Part shown: one piece after another, positions 23,026-23,321 of the stretch | How the letters are laid out: each line of letters begins with the position of its first letter | Numbering within the stretch: position 1 is the stretch's first letter | NCBI GenBank assembly: GCA_905201565.1 | Contig: CAJKOS010000013.1 | Location: 1 to 23,321 of the forward strand | Direction: 5' to 3' | DNA: 23,321 nt | Source of the DNA: an uncultured Erysipelotrichaceae bacterium | GTDB lineage: Bacteria > Bacillota_I > Bacilli_A > Erysipelotrichales > Erysipelotrichaceae | Notes under the pieces: model-generated | Databases searched by the model: none | Told to the model about the DNA's origin: nothing | The model's input: only the letters and a program-made list of their open reading frames with translations | Position numbers and translations under genes: made by a program

Positions 23026-23321
23026 ATGTTATCCATCAGTGAAATTATCGTACCATTCATTGCAGTTGTAATGATCATCGCACCACTTTATCTGATTGCC
23101 CGTGGCGGTATTAACCGCAAGAACGCCAAGCACAAGCTCATCGCACAGATTTCCATCTTTGCCGGTGTGTTTGCTGTATGCCTCATCGTTCAGGCTAACC
23201 AGTTCACAGCTCTTGCGGAAGAAGCTTCCGCAACAGGGGCAACAAGTTCTGCAGGTCTAGGTTTCATCGCTGCTGCTCTTGCGACTGGCTGTTCTTCTCT
23301 TGGTGCAGGTCTTGCTGTTGC
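23026..23321 (+). CDS. ntpK: A/V-type ATP synthase proteolipid subunit K (partial, runs off window)
   Basis: A new gene begins at ATG 23026 after AGGAGG (23011-23016) and stays open to the last base; 98 codons are visible. It opens MLSISEIIVPFIAVVMIIAP, a first hydrophobic helix, then a basic turn (RGGINRKNAKHKL), a second helix and a Thr/Ala/Ser-rich loop. The last visible stretch, GLGFIAAALATGCSSLGAGL, is the glycine-rich helix that packs the rotor ring. This fits the clostridial-type proteolipid with an additional N-terminal helix. The ion-binding Glu/Gln region lies beyond the edge, so H+ or Na+ specificity cannot be read. Confidence 0.88.
   Translation, partial: MLSISEIIVPFIAVVMIIAPLYLIARGGINRKNAKHKLIAQISIFAGVFAVCLIVQANQFTALAEEASATGATSSAGLGFIAAALATGCSSLGAGLAV

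Noticed and set aside
1..23321. CRISPR arrays, insertion sequences, phage genes, toxin-antitoxin pairs
   Set aside because: No regularly spaced repeats, transposase or integrase motifs, or small paired toxin-antitoxin genes are visible; the tRNA gene has no flanking integrase or duplicated end.

Overview
The window reads as a chromosomal segment of a low-to-mid G+C Firmicute. The evidence is strong Shine-Dalgarno sites, TGA used as a stop, SigA-like promoters, an OppA lipoprotein signal, and the order tsaE-tsaB-rimI-tsaD, rex and a YdiF-type ABC-F protein, which echoes the ydiB-ydiH region of Bacillus subtilis. A pyrophosphate-type phosphofructokinase together with an A/V-type ATPase operon points away from typical Bacilli, towards Erysipelotrichia or a related lineage. 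That placement is an inference. I see no phage, transposon, CRISPR array or integron. Almost everything lies on the + strand; the one exception is a tRNA gene.

Region 1 (1-7370) is housekeeping. Overlapping genes tsaE, tsaB, rimI and tsaD supply the tRNA t6A machinery and an N-acetyltransferase. A promoter with an inverted repeat then precedes the redox regulator rex, followed closely by asnS, a LicD-family phosphotransferase and a YdiF-like ABC-F ATPase. The licD gene is the outsider in this set.

Region 2 (7371-11958) is central and salvage metabolism: PPi-dependent phosphofructokinase, a divergent MTA/SAH nucleosidase, an M3 oligoendopeptidase and a four-helix membrane protein. The 9370-9671 gap, about 300 bases, holds a + strand terminator, a complete minus-strand tRNA-Ser(CGA) unit with its own promoter and terminator, and the pepF ribosome-binding site. 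Bases 9400-9463 hold nothing I recognise apart from a short palindrome.

Region 3 (11959-19689) is an oligopeptide ABC transporter operon: oppA, oppB, oppC, oppD, oppF and a small membrane protein. It starts at a near-consensus promoter and ends at a strong terminator. A strong hairpin plus U-tract sits between oppA and oppB, followed by two mutually exclusive hairpins. OppA and OppC both carry large extra extracytoplasmic segments. PepF, just upstream, would cleave imported peptides, so pepF and opp form a plausible peptide-uptake and degradation district.

Region 4 (19690-23321) begins an A/V-type ATPase operon with a stalk coiled-coil subunit, subunit C, subunit I and the start of proteolipid subunit K, cut by the window edge. 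Its promoter has a perfect TTGTGA/TCACAA-type palindrome just upstream, similar to Rex-type half-sites but with one base less between the halves.

Nothing here is clearly a new defence or mobile system. The most unusual structures are the enlarged OppA/OppC pair, the oppA-oppB RNA structures, and the palindromes at the rex and ATPase promoters.
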